This document shows, piece by piece, positions 45,299-54,468 of a stretch of 64,000 bases of DNA. The position numbers and the translations under genes are program-made. The stretch is from Halalkalibacter wakoensis JCM 9140 (GTDB lineage Bacteria; Bacillota; Bacilli; Bacillales; Bacillaceae_D). Under the pieces are notes generated by a model. That model had not been told where the DNA came from. It saw only the letters and a list, made by a program, of their open reading frames with translations, and ran no database searches. The stretch is taken from positions 1-64,000 of the forward strand of contig NZ_BAUT01000010.1 of the NCBI RefSeq assembly GCF_000513095.1, written 5' to 3'. The first letter of the stretch is position 1, and each line of letters opens with the position of its first letter.

Positions 45299-48164
45299 TG
45301 TCAAATCGTTCTTTAATCAAAGTATTCGCAGGAAATACCTTGCGATTATTGCTATTACGCTTATTAGCGTCATAGTCATTTCGGTCGGTTTTATTTATTA
45401 TATGTTAACAAGCCAAAGTCAGTTAGATACTGAACGTGAACTTTTACAGGAGAAAGTGGTTGTTATTGATAACTTAGCAGATGATTTGAATCAAATCATC
45501 TTAAATGCTAGGGCGTATTATTTGGTACATGAGTCCATATTTGAGGAAAACGTAAATAGGCACTTAGATAATCTAAAAGAAGCGATTGATTATTACGAAA
45601 GTTATCCAATGGATTCTGATGAATTTCAACTTAGGAGCCAACTTCACAATTTTTATATGGTCTATAAGTTTCATACGTATCCAACCATTAAGAAAATGGC
45701 ATTAGCATCAGACTATGAAGCCATTCGAATCTTTAATGATCAACGTGGCACTGCGAATGAAATAAGTGCTTTCTTAGACACAATTGATTCCATTAAACAT
45801 GAAAGATCGGAGGAATTAGAAGCTGTTATTGATAAATCTATAGCACAGCTGAAGTTCTTTACTATTGCTGGAATTATTTTTAGTACGCTTGTATTAATTC
45901 TATTTATCTTGCTAATCGGCCGAATTTTAAGAGATGTCATTGTTCCTATTGAAGAATTAGAAGAAGCAACAGGTGCCGTTGCAAAAGGGGAATCCTTTAA
46001 ATTAACAAAGTTCAATCGAAATGATGAGATCGGTTCGTTATCCAATGCGTTTATTAAAATGGCCAAGACGATTCAAGAAAAAGAAGAGGAATTAACTGCA
46101 CAAAATGAGGAACTTATTGCGCAACAAGATGAACTACACTATCAACAAGATCAACTTGAGTCTTCACTAACGGATTCGAAAAATACGAGAGAAAAACTAG
46201 AACGGTATTATAAACTTAGCCAATCGCTCACATTCACGTTAGACAAGCAAGAATTCGTGAATGACATTCTTTACCACTTAAACAAATTGTACTCGTTTGA
46301 TGCAAGCATTATTGTGTTAACTTCAGAAGATGCATATGCTTCTAAAGGTTTACCGAAAGAGACAGTTGACCGCTTCAGAAATCAAGTCGCTAGCCAACAA
46401 TATGTCAGACTTCAGCAGGAAGAGTATTATGTCGTGAAAAGAGAAGCAGAACAATCGGAACTTGGTATATCTACAGATACGATGTATTGTTACGATTTTT
46501 ATACGGCGTTTTTGGATGGGAATCATGAACAAGTAGGTGTGCTAGCAGCAACAAGAATTGGTAGAACTTTTTCAGAGGAAGAAATGAATGAGATTCATGG
46601 TTTAATGAATCAAGTTTCCCTTTCGCTTGAGCGAATTAAAATGTATGAAGAAGCAGAATCTTCAAGAAAATTGAATCAAGACATAATTGATAACGTCAAT
46701 GAAGGAATTCAATTCGTATCTGCTACAGGTAAGATGATTCAAAATAATGATATTTTATGTAAGTTTGCAACAGGTTCTAAATGGATGGAAATCAATCAAG
46801 AAAAAGATGATTGGATTCGTGAATTCATTGATCAAGTCAATGAGCCAAAGAAATTACAAGTGTTCTTTACGAATGCCATTGAGATGAGCTTTACTGATAC
46901 GAGAAACATGACCTACTCGATTAATAGAGAAGGCACTCGCTTTATTGATGTGTATGCAACATCGGTTTTCCAGAGGGATGAAAAAATAGGAACGATTTTT
47001 GTCCATCGTGATATTACAAAAGAATATGAAGTTGATCAAATGAAGTCAGAATTAGTCAGTACTGTCAGTCATGAGCTGAGGACGCCACTTTCAAGTGTTC
47101 TTGGTTTTACAGAGTTGTTAATAACGAAGGATTTACAGAAAGAACGTCAACAAAAGTATTTAACAACCATTCATAAAGAAGCAAAAAGGTTGACGAACTT
47201 AATTAATGATTTTCTTGATTTACAACGAATGGAATCTGGTAATCAAAGCTATGAAATGGAATTGTGTAAAGTAGATGAAGTGGCAATGGATGTTGTTCGG
47301 CACTTTAAGCATGAAAAGAAACATGATGTTTTCTTAATTGATGAAGCGCAACATGTAACGGTGAGAGCCGATCGGGAAAGGCTAATTCAAGTGTTTACGA
47401 ATGTAATGAGCAATGCGATTAAGTTTTCTCCAAATGGTGGCGATGTGAAAATCCGACTAAAGAATGAAAAAGATCAGCTACTAATCAGCATTCAGGATCA
47501 AGGACTTGGCATACCTGAGAATGAAGTGCCAATGTTATTTAAAAAATTCCACCGAATTGACAATAGTGAAAGAAGAAAAATTGGTGGAACCGGCCTTGGT
47601 TTAGCAATTTGTAAAGAAATAATTGAAAGTCACCAAGGGTCAATTTGGATTGAATCAACTGAGGGGAAAGGATCAACGATTTATATCACCTTACCTATCT
47701 ACTCACAGAAGAACATAGAAACCATTAACGATGATTTCATTCATGATCATACTGGTAACAATGTGATGATCGTTGAGGATGATACGAGTTTAGCGTTGTT
47801 ATTGTCAGAAGAGTTAAAAGGAAAAGGGTTCAAGGTCGTTCATCATAGTGAACCAACTAGAGCATTAAAAGATGCAAAGAAAATACCATTTGTTGGGATT
47901 GTTGTCGATCTTATGTTAGGAGAAGAAATGAGTGGATGGGATTTGATTCAACTGTTAAAAGAAGACGAGCGAACAAAGAACATTCCAATTGTGATTTCTT
48001 CGGCCTTAGATAAGTCAGAAGAACAAGTGGAAAAATACAAAATTGAAAAATATTTAACGAAACCTTTTCCTCCTAACGAGTTGTCAACTGCCGTATCAAA
48101 ATTTCTCATTCAATCTGAAACTGGTGAAGTGCTTTTTCCAGATTGTGATGAAAAAAATAAGTAA
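45291..48164 (+). CDS. Membrane hybrid histidine kinase (HAMP-GAF-PAS-HK-REC)
   Basis: A 957-residue sensor. TM1 about 14-34, extracellular helical sensor to about 190, TM2 about 192-214, HAMP to about 268, coiled coil to 310, a GAF-like domain about 325-455, a PAS-like domain about 470-580, HisKA with His594 in VSHELRTPL, HATPase with GGTGLGLAI near 766, and a C-terminal REC with Asp873 in VVDLML. The REC needs an Hpt to continue a phosphorelay. The only Hpt-like domain in the window is that of the diguanylate cyclase at 4306. Confidence 0.92.
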   Translation: MVNVKSFFNQSIRRKYLAIIAITLISVIVISVGFIYYMLTSQSQLDTERELLQEKVVVIDNLADDLNQIILNARAYYLVHESIFEENVNRHLDNLKEAIDYYESYPMDSDEFQLRSQLHNFYMVYKFHTYPTIKKMALASDYEAIRIFNDQRGTANEISAFLDTIDSIKHERSEELEAVIDKSIAQLKFFTIAGIIFSTLVLILFILLIGRILRDVIVPIEELEEATGAVAKGESFKLTKFNRNDEIGSLSNAFIKMAKTIQEKEEELTAQNEELIAQQDELHYQQDQLESSLTDSKNTREKLERYYKLSQSLTFTLDKQEFVNDILYHLNKLYSFDASIIVLTSEDAYASKGLPKETVDRFRNQVASQQYVRLQQEEYYVVKREAEQSELGISTDTMYCYDFYTAFLDGNHEQVGVLAATRIGRTFSEEEMNEIHGLMNQVSLSLERIKMYEEAESSRKLNQDIIDNVNEGIQFVSATGKMIQNNDILCKFATGSKWMEINQEKDDWIREFIDQVNEPKKLQVFFTNAIEMSFTDTRNMTYSINREGTRFIDVYATSVFQRDEKIGTIFVHRDITKEYEVDQMKSELVSTVSHELRTPLSSVLGFTELLITKDLQKERQQKYLTTIHKEAKRLTNLINDFLDLQRMESGNQSYEMELCKVDEVAMDVVRHFKHEKKHDVFLIDEAQHVTVRADRERLIQVFTNVMSNAIKFSPNGGDVKIRLKNEKDQLLISIQDQGLGIPENEVPMLFKKFHRIDNSERRKIGGTGLGLAICKEIIESHQGSIWIESTEGKGSTIYITLPIYSQKNIETINDDFIHDHTGNNVMIVEDDTSLALLLSEELKGKGFKVVHHSEPTRALKDAKKIPFVGIVVDLMLGEEMSGWDLIQLLKEDERTKNIPIVISSALDKSEEQVEKYKIEKYLTKPFPPNELSTAVSKFLIQSETGEVLFPDCDEKNK

Positions 48165-48204
48165 ACAAAATCCCCCAACCTCGTGGATGGGGGATTTTGT
48201 TTAC
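48161..48204. terminator. Bidirectional terminator, hybrid kinase / glycoside-hydrolase-like gene
   Basis: GTAAACAAAATCCCCC, loop AACCTCGTGGAT, GGGGGATTTTGTTTAC. Confidence 0.93.
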
Positions 48205-51200
48205 TCACTCTATTGAGTCAAATAGTTGTTGAACAATAAAATAAGATTGTTTTAAACGTTCTTCGTATTTAGGCTCATTTCCCCAGGCTTCCCATTCAAA
48301 TAGGTGCATGTTTTGTCCTGCTTCAGGGTAGGAGTAGAGCAATTCATCCTGATCATCTAATAACAAAAAGGCAATATTGATTCCATCGATTATCAGACTA
48401 CTAGATTGAAAAAGGTCCTGTATATTTTGGTTTTGATTTTCTTGATAAACATCACCGATAATCTCTCGAATACTCGGGTCTTTTATATTAAGAAGAGCCC
48501 AAGGGATACGAAGTTCCAAAATACCAGTTTCATCGGAATAGTAAAAGTCTGCTAGTGAATCATATTCATTGGAAGTAGGATTGCCATTTCCAAAACGAAA
48601 TTTACCAGCTTCGTACGAAACAAAAGGTAACAATTCACCTGTATCAGGTCTTTCCATTTCTAGACTAATTGCAAGTTCAATAGGATTGAAATTCCCACTG
48701 TTTTTCGTTGGTGGTGTATGGTCATCTAACATTTGATGATACACCCCATAATGGAAATAAAACGTATCATAATAAGCATCTACAAGTAAACGTGATTCAT
48801 CTTTATTTTTAAGGTCTAAAACAAAATCAATATTAGAGAAAGGAGGTTTAACAGTAGGCAAAAAGTCAATCTCATCATTTCCTTGTTCTGGATGAGAATC
48901 TAATAAAATAATTGGACGATGATTAGACCAGCTCACATTTTCAGAAAAGTCAACTCTCATGTACATATATCGCTCATCTGAATCAACAAAAATTTTACTT
49001 ATTGGTTCGCCTGTTTTTTCAAAAATGGGGTTAGTTCCTTCCCAATCGTCATCTTCTCCGTCGACTTTTATTTTCAATCGGTCAAAACTTAAAAAACCAA
49101 ATTGTTGCTCATTGGTTTGTGCATTAGACCAATATTGGCGCCTGTTTGGATCATCATAGTACATGGTATTCCATGTTCGTTTAAACCATTCATCTTGCCA
49201 TGTGAAAACAAGTCCTCCAAGCAACCCTTCTTGAATAATGTCTTCATATAAATGAGAAACAATCTCTCCTTGTTCCTTTTCGGTTAAGAAGCCTTGATTC
49301 CAACCAAATGGATTTTCATGAGTAAGTCCACGTGAGGATGGAACCCCGAATTCTGCCACTAATATAGGCAGGTCATGATGATCATGTAAATCTCGCAAAT
49401 ACCCTGCATAGTTATTTGGTTCGCCACGATGGTCAATAAATTCCGTATAATTTTCTTCTAGATTTAAGAAATCTGGGTAATACGGATAGATGTGATAAGA
49501 AGCGAACATGCCAACTTCTGCAGCTTCTCCTTTTAAAGCTAATAGGTTTGGATCTACAGTCGCTAGGTCTTCAAAATATTGAGGTTCGGCTGGATGTTCC
49601 AAAAGATCAGTTGTCACCCAATTGGTGAAACTAACTGGGCGCATCCACTGATAATTTTCTTGCTCATACGTCATTAGTTCATCAAGCTGCCATGCCAACC
49701 ATTGCTCCATAGGCTCGCCATTTATTGTCTTAATATACTGACCGTCATAATCATCATGGTCGTGATAGTCGATGCTCATATTGCTTACCATTTCAGGATC
49801 CCACTCAATCCCGTTGATCCAACCAATCACATATGGTGAAATATCTGCATAATAAGCTCCATGTGCATGGCCACGGACATGTTGTATGTTGGCCTGCCCA
49901 TGAATTGCATTAACAATGTTTTTCCACTCGGTTTCGAATTGTTCGAGTAGCTCTGAATTATAGGCATCTCCGCCATTTTCGTGAAGCAATTCTTCATCAA
50001 ACCAAACACCATGAAATAAGTAAAGTGGATTATCATGTTCTTCATTGTACCGTTTAAGGGCACGATAAAAACCAGGTGGGTGTAAGGTATAGACACGAAT
50101 CGTATTGGCATTCATTTCACCAATCATCTCAAACCACCGATAATATTCGGACTCTGAAATAGCTGCTTCTCCTGGGAAATGTCCAGGTTTCCCCATGCCC
50201 ATGTTCACCCCTTTTATAGGTAAAGACTTCCACTCGTTATCTTTATATACTTCGAACATCGACTGTTCGATTCGAGCTGAATAAGAAGCGGCACCAGTTT
50301 TGGGGTAGCTTTGTTCAGGCATGGAGTTAGGGTCTAGTTTTTCGATTGCTAATATTTCTTTCATCATCGGAACGTAGGTTTTCCAGAAAAAGCTCGTATC
50401 TGGAAAAAGAGCTTCAAACGATGTCCATGATTTCCATTTTGCAAAGCCAGCATATCTTGTGAACAAAGGTTTTTCATCTACATCAACAAAATCACCAGCA
50501 AAGTAGAAAATATTAGAATCATTTTTCTCATGATGTAAAACAGCAGCAAATTCGGAAGGAATCTGCTTTTGCAGAAGCACGTCTATCCCTTCATTCGTTA
50601 CATCCCAATTGTAATAAGCTAACACTTCTTGTTCATTAAAAGGCACAACAATGTCAAACCAATAACGATAAGAGGGGCTAGTTGAAAGATTCAATAATGA
50701 TTGACCCGTTTCTGTAAACGAAAGATTGATCCCACCAGAACCAAGGTGACCTAATTGTTCGGATAATACAACAATGTCTTCGCTCCAATCATGGACTAAA
50801 ACAAAGCCACTTCCTTCATGTTGCCAAGGTTCACCAGCAAGGTTTTCATGTCTTTCAATAATCCAAATAGGAATCTCTTCATTGTCTCGACTTAAATTTT
50901 CAAAATACCGTCCGGTCCATCCAGTCCAATCTAAATGGAAGAAATCTGTCACATCTTCTCTGACCATTTGTTCAGTTGGAGACGCAAACGTATTAAACTC
51001 AGCTATTAATGTTGTTGGATTTGATAAGGCATAATCCTTAATTGTTTGCCATTCTTCCATTTCAAGTCCACCATAGATAAGTGAAGAATGCTCCCCCCTT
51101 GTATCTTCTGTCCATGGCAGGTCATCATGATATACCCCGTATGTATCTGCGATATAAATGACATCTGTCCCTTCTAAGGAAGTAGGAAGAGGGGAGATCT

Positions 51201-51456
51201 CATAATCTTGCTCGTGTTCAATAGGTTTAAAACCATAATAATCTTCGCCAGCAACATAAAAGTCTCCGTTATCTTTATGGTAACGGTAGTGATTAAGTAA
51301 CCAGACTAATCCAGAGTGTTCTCGCATTGATTCAGTTGGTACCGTTTTATCAAGAATAACCACATTCAGTTTTTCACTAGAGCTTATACTCCATATCAAA
51401 AAAGGCGTAAATAATAGCAAAAGAAAGATACCCATAACGATCAAAAGTTTTTTCAA
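48205..51456 (-). CDS. Large surface-anchored glycoside hydrolase-like protein
   Basis: About 1083 residues. TTG 51456 with AGAGGTGA five bases upstream is preferred to GTG 51465. One N-terminal TM helix anchors it outside. Residues about 30-390 look like a glutamine-amidotransferase/Rossmann-like domain (VVILDKTVP, YIADTYG). From about 400 a TIM barrel starts, GVNMGMGKPGHFPGEAA, with candidate catalytic acids Glu551 (WINGIEW) and Glu702 (ILVAEFG) placed as on beta-4 and beta-7 of clan GH-A enzymes. From about 795 a DOMON/CBM9-like sugar-binding domain (VDGEDDDWEG) runs to the end. No family assigned. Convergent with the kinase, perhaps acting on the polysaccharide of the 4-8 kb operon. Confidence 0.72.
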   Translation of the reverse strand: MKKLLIVMGIFLLLLFTPFLIWSISSSEKLNVVILDKTVPTESMREHSGLVWLLNHYRYHKDNGDFYVAGEDYYGFKPIEHEQDYEISPLPTSLEGTDVIYIADTYGVYHDDLPWTEDTRGEHSSLIYGGLEMEEWQTIKDYALSNPTTLIAEFNTFASPTEQMVREDVTDFFHLDWTGWTGRYFENLSRDNEEIPIWIIERHENLAGEPWQHEGSGFVLVHDWSEDIVVLSEQLGHLGSGGINLSFTETGQSLLNLSTSPSYRYWFDIVVPFNEQEVLAYYNWDVTNEGIDVLLQKQIPSEFAAVLHHEKNDSNIFYFAGDFVDVDEKPLFTRYAGFAKWKSWTSFEALFPDTSFFWKTYVPMMKEILAIEKLDPNSMPEQSYPKTGAASYSARIEQSMFEVYKDNEWKSLPIKGVNMGMGKPGHFPGEAAISESEYYRWFEMIGEMNANTIRVYTLHPPGFYRALKRYNEEHDNPLYLFHGVWFDEELLHENGGDAYNSELLEQFETEWKNIVNAIHGQANIQHVRGHAHGAYYADISPYVIGWINGIEWDPEMVSNMSIDYHDHDDYDGQYIKTINGEPMEQWLAWQLDELMTYEQENYQWMRPVSFTNWVTTDLLEHPAEPQYFEDLATVDPNLLALKGEAAEVGMFASYHIYPYYPDFLNLEENYTEFIDHRGEPNNYAGYLRDLHDHHDLPILVAEFGVPSSRGLTHENPFGWNQGFLTEKEQGEIVSHLYEDIIQEGLLGGLVFTWQDEWFKRTWNTMYYDDPNRRQYWSNAQTNEQQFGFLSFDRLKIKVDGEDDDWEGTNPIFEKTGEPISKIFVDSDERYMYMRVDFSENVSWSNHRPIILLDSHPEQGNDEIDFLPTVKPPFSNIDFVLDLKNKDESRLLVDAYYDTFYFHYGVYHQMLDDHTPPTKNSGNFNPIELAISLEMERPDTGELLPFVSYEAGKFRFGNGNPTSNEYDSLADFYYSDETGILELRIPWALLNIKDPSIREIIGDVYQENQNQNIQDLFQSSSLIIDGINIAFLLLDDQDELLYSYPEAGQNMHLFEWEAWGNEPKYEERLKQSYFIVQQLFDSIE

Positions 51457-51538
51457 TATGTTCACCTCTCATCCATTTTAGATTTGTCGAGAATGATAGT
51501 AAATTGATATTTTCTGGAGGTTTGTGAAAAAGAAAGAA

Positions 51539-51564
51539 GGGAGATCAAGCCATTAAGATCTCCC
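51539..51564 (-). terminator. Terminator of the acyl-CoA dehydrogenase gene
   Basis: GGGAGATC, 10-nt loop, GATCTCCC, T-rich on the minus side. Confidence 0.75.
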
Positions 51565-51636
51565 TCATATGTGATAAATCAATATTGGATTGTGAATATG
51601 TGGGTAAGGCGTCGATGCGCTTTGTCTATCTCTTGC

Positions 51637-52788
51637 TTATTTAATACGGTCAAATGCTTCGGTTGCTAATAAGATTAAAGTTCGATCATCCATTGGTGGA
51701 TTGTGAAGCCCTGCTCGGACATCACGGTAATAGCGTTGAATTGAATGATCTTTGAATAGACTCTGAGCACCTACGACTCTCATCGCTCGATCTACGATGT
51801 GAATAGCGCTATTGACAACTTGGTATTTTACTGACCCTAGCTCGTTTTGCATGTTTTGTCTTTCTTCTTTGGATGAGGAATCCCATTTTTGTGCGACTCC
51901 GTATAAAAAGTAACGAGCTTGAAGCAAGTCAGCTTCATTTTCGCCAATTTTTGTTTGAACATTTGGAAGATCTTTTATAGCCCCAGGTAAACTATTGGGG
52001 GAATAAGTTGAAGCAAACTCAATAGCAAAGTTTTGCGCTGCTTGCGCAATCCCCAAATAGCAAGCGGGGATATGCAACAACCAACCAGCAGGGTTTTTCT
52101 TTCCAGGCTGAACCAACTCTAGAAAATGATTAAACGGAATACGAACATTTTTTAAATGCAAATCATGACTCGCCGTTCCTCTCATCGCAATGGAATTCCA
52201 TGTTTCTTCAATTTTTACCCCTTGAGCAGAGTGATTAATTAGAAAATTTCCGACCTGTCCATCCTCCATTGTAGCTGATACGATAAAATAATCGAGAGCA
52301 GGAGACATGGAAGTAAAGCTTTTCCTGCCATTAATGATCCAATTATTATGATCCCTTGTTGCTGTAGTAGTTGGTTTTCCTCCACGGGTGGGACTCCCGG
52401 TTTCAGGTTCACTCGCTGCAGCGTTGAGCAATTTTCCCTCGTGTAACACTTCATAAAGGACTTGCTCGTATATATCTTCAGGCCAAGCTTTGCTCTCAGA
52501 TATATTCGTAATAAGTCCCATATGCCAACCAATCGATAAAGAAGTGGAACCATCATAGGTTGCAATAACTTCTTGGAGAGCAAGCCATTCTGCTAAAGGA
52601 AGTCCTTTTCCTCCAAACGTTTTTGGGACAGTGAGAGAGGTATAGCCAATCTCTTTTAATTCTTGTATATTTTCCATTGGGAACGTATTCTGTTCATCAT
52701 GGATTTTTGCTCGTTCAGAAAAGGCTTGTGCAGTTTGGTGGACAATTTGTTTACGTTCTTCCAAATTCAAAGCGTTATGTAGCTTCAT
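51637..52788 (-). CDS. Acyl-CoA dehydrogenase family protein
   Basis: About 383 residues from ATG 52788, which follows GGAGGAGG; 25 further in-frame codons upstream are unlikely. Acyl-CoA dehydrogenase fold: N-terminal helices, FAD-binding ASEPETGSPTRGGKP and WIINGRKSFTSMSPA in the middle, and a C-terminal helical domain with MRVVGAQSLFKDHSIQRYYRDVR. The last matches the DszC/NcnH-like or flavin-dependent monooxygenase-type branch as well as true dehydrogenases, and the usual catalytic Glu is not obvious. Substrate unknown. Confidence 0.85.
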   Translation of the reverse strand: MKLHNALNLEERKQIVHQTAQAFSERAKIHDEQNTFPMENIQELKEIGYTSLTVPKTFGGKGLPLAEWLALQEVIATYDGSTSLSIGWHMGLITNISESKAWPEDIYEQVLYEVLHEGKLLNAAASEPETGSPTRGGKPTTTATRDHNNWIINGRKSFTSMSPALDYFIVSATMEDGQVGNFLINHSAQGVKIEETWNSIAMRGTASHDLHLKNVRIPFNHFLELVQPGKKNPAGWLLHIPACYLGIAQAAQNFAIEFASTYSPNSLPGAIKDLPNVQTKIGENEADLLQARYFLYGVAQKWDSSSKEERQNMQNELGSVKYQVVNSAIHIVDRAMRVVGAQSLFKDHSIQRYYRDVRAGLHNPPMDDRTLILLATEAFDRIK

Positions 52789-52934
52789 GAATCCTCCTCC
52801 AATTCTCTTTTTCAACAGTTTATCATAAAGAAGGTAAATGACAGAAAATATTGCCTGTTTCATACATCATTGTAACTGTCAGAAAAGATATGGTTTAATG
52901 AAGGAAAGAAAAAGCAAGAAAGGAGATGTTATGG

Positions 52935-53081
52935 ATGAGACCATTACAAATTTCTGCTGAAACAGCTCAGAAACTTTCGAAGTCTTTAAATGTACCAATT
53001 GAGCAAATTATGCATATGCCACAGCATATTTTATTAGCTAAACTTGCTGAATTGCAAGAAAGTGAAAAGAAAGATCATTAG
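52935..53081 (+). CDS. yycC: YycC-like small protein (48 aa)
   Basis: ATG 52935 has AAAGGAG nine bases upstream. The peptide opens MRPLQISAETAQKLSKSLN and continues VPIEQIMHMPQHILLAKLAE, matching my memory of the Bacillus YycC family (short, helical, MHMPQHILL core). Function unknown. Divergent from the acyl-CoA dehydrogenase, with its own terminator. Confidence 0.85.
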   Translation: MRPLQISAETAQKLSKSLNVPIEQIMHMPQHILLAKLAELQESEKKDH

Positions 53082-53092
53082 ATTCAAGTAGA

Positions 53093-53126
53093 GTGCCAAA
53101 AACGTATCCTTTGGCACATCTTTTTT
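53093..53126 (+). terminator. Terminator of yycC
   Basis: GTGCCAAA, loop AACGTATCC, TTTGGCAC, then T-run. Confidence 0.88.
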
Positions 53127-53190
53127 CTGAGAAAATAGAAATTACGGCTTTGCGCAATCTTCACATGTAAAAATAAATACATTTAAAGAT

Positions 53191-53238
53191 AAAAAGTAAC
53201 CAGTCGCAGGGGAGTGTCAATCCCCTGTGGCTGGTTAC
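53191..53238 (-). terminator. Terminator of the hydroxyacid dehydrogenase gene
   Basis: On the minus strand GTAACCAG-CCA-CAGGGGA, loop, TCCCCTG-CGA-CTGGTTAC followed by TTTTT. Confidence 0.88.
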
Positions 53239-53291
53239 CCATTGACTAGTGTAAGAGAATTCCTGTTTTCGCAAGGCTAGATTCTAATTCT

Positions 53292-54257
53292 CTAATATCC
53301 TTTTTTAAAATCAACGACATTCAAAGGCAAAGGACTGTTGGTTAAATAACTTTTTAAATTAGGTATGAAAATGTCTTCAATGACACGTTTATCATAATGC
53401 TCCGTTGAACCAGCTGTATGAGGGGTAATAATGACATTGTCGAAATTCCATAATGGACTTTCTTCTGATAATGGTTCCTTCTCAAATACATCTAGACCAG
53501 CCCCAGCAATTTCTTGCTTTTGTAAAGCTGATATTAAGTCTGATTCAACGACAATTTCTCCTCGGCCAATATTAATCAAAATGGCAGAACGTTTCATTAA
53601 TTGAAATTGCTTTTCACCAAACATTTGCTTTGTCTCGCTAGTTAGTGGCAGTGTAATGACAACATAATCACACTTAGGAAGAATGTCGTCTAATTGATTA
53701 GGTAAATACATTTCATCAACAAACGGATCGGGCTTTCCGGAGTGGCGAGTTCCGAGAACTTTCATGCCAAATGCTTTTGCAATCTTAGCAGTCTCCTGAC
53801 CAATAGATCCGACCCCTATGATGCCAATTGTCTTCTCATGTATTTCAAGTTTCATATTTTCATGATTCCACATTTTTGTTTGTTGGTTTCTGACATATGC
53901 ATGAATCTTTCTCGTTAAACCTAGCATAAGTGCGAAGATTGTTTCAGAAATAGGATACGTATGAACGCCATTTGCACTTGTTACGTGTACACCTTTTTCT
54001 TGTAGTGTATGTAAAGGCAGTTGATTCACACCAGCAGTCCACGTTTGAATCCATTTTAAGGCTCCCTTATTTTGTAAAAGAAGGTCGGTCATTTCTTTTT
54101 TCCATCCCGCAATTACCTCAGCATCTGAAATATGGTCATTCCAAATAGAACGGTCCCGTCCGAAAACGATTTCCCAATCAGGCAAGATGGAGTGTAACCT
54201 CTCTTTGAATGGGCTTTCAAGATTTTGTGTGATAACAAGTTTTCGTTGGTTCATCAT
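53292..54257 (-). CDS. D-2-hydroxyacid dehydrogenase
   Basis: A 321-residue NAD(P)-dependent dehydrogenase of the glyoxylate/hydroxypyruvate reductase-phosphoglycerate dehydrogenase superfamily. Rossmann loop GIIGVGSIGQETAKIAK near 145, catalytic Arg in NIGRGEIV near 232, Glu in LDVFEKEPL near 262, and His in ITPHTAGST near 281. No ACT domain, so it is not full-length SerA. Substrate specificity unresolved. Confidence 0.9.
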   Translation of the reverse strand: MMNQRKLVITQNLESPFKERLHSILPDWEIVFGRDRSIWNDHISDAEVIAGWKKEMTDLLLQNKGALKWIQTWTAGVNQLPLHTLQEKGVHVTSANGVHTYPISETIFALMLGLTRKIHAYVRNQQTKMWNHENMKLEIHEKTIGIIGVGSIGQETAKIAKAFGMKVLGTRHSGKPDPFVDEMYLPNQLDDILPKCDYVVITLPLTSETKQMFGEKQFQLMKRSAILINIGRGEIVVESDLISALQKQEIAGAGLDVFEKEPLSEESPLWNFDNVIITPHTAGSTEHYDKRVIEDIFIPNLKSYLTNSPLPLNVVDFKKGY

Positions 54258-54468
54258 TGTCGCCTCCCATATTTTTCTACTTCCTACTCCCTATATTATC
54301 AGAAAAGGAAAGAAAAAAAAGAGATTCTCCGCCTGAAGATGGAGATAAGTTCCATCCTGCAATTGAATATTTTTACCATTTTTTCTTGTGTATTCATATG
54401 TAGAAAGAATAAATTGAAAGTGGTTTTAGGAGGTAAAAATTTACTGATTGGTGGGAAAAGAATGGGAT

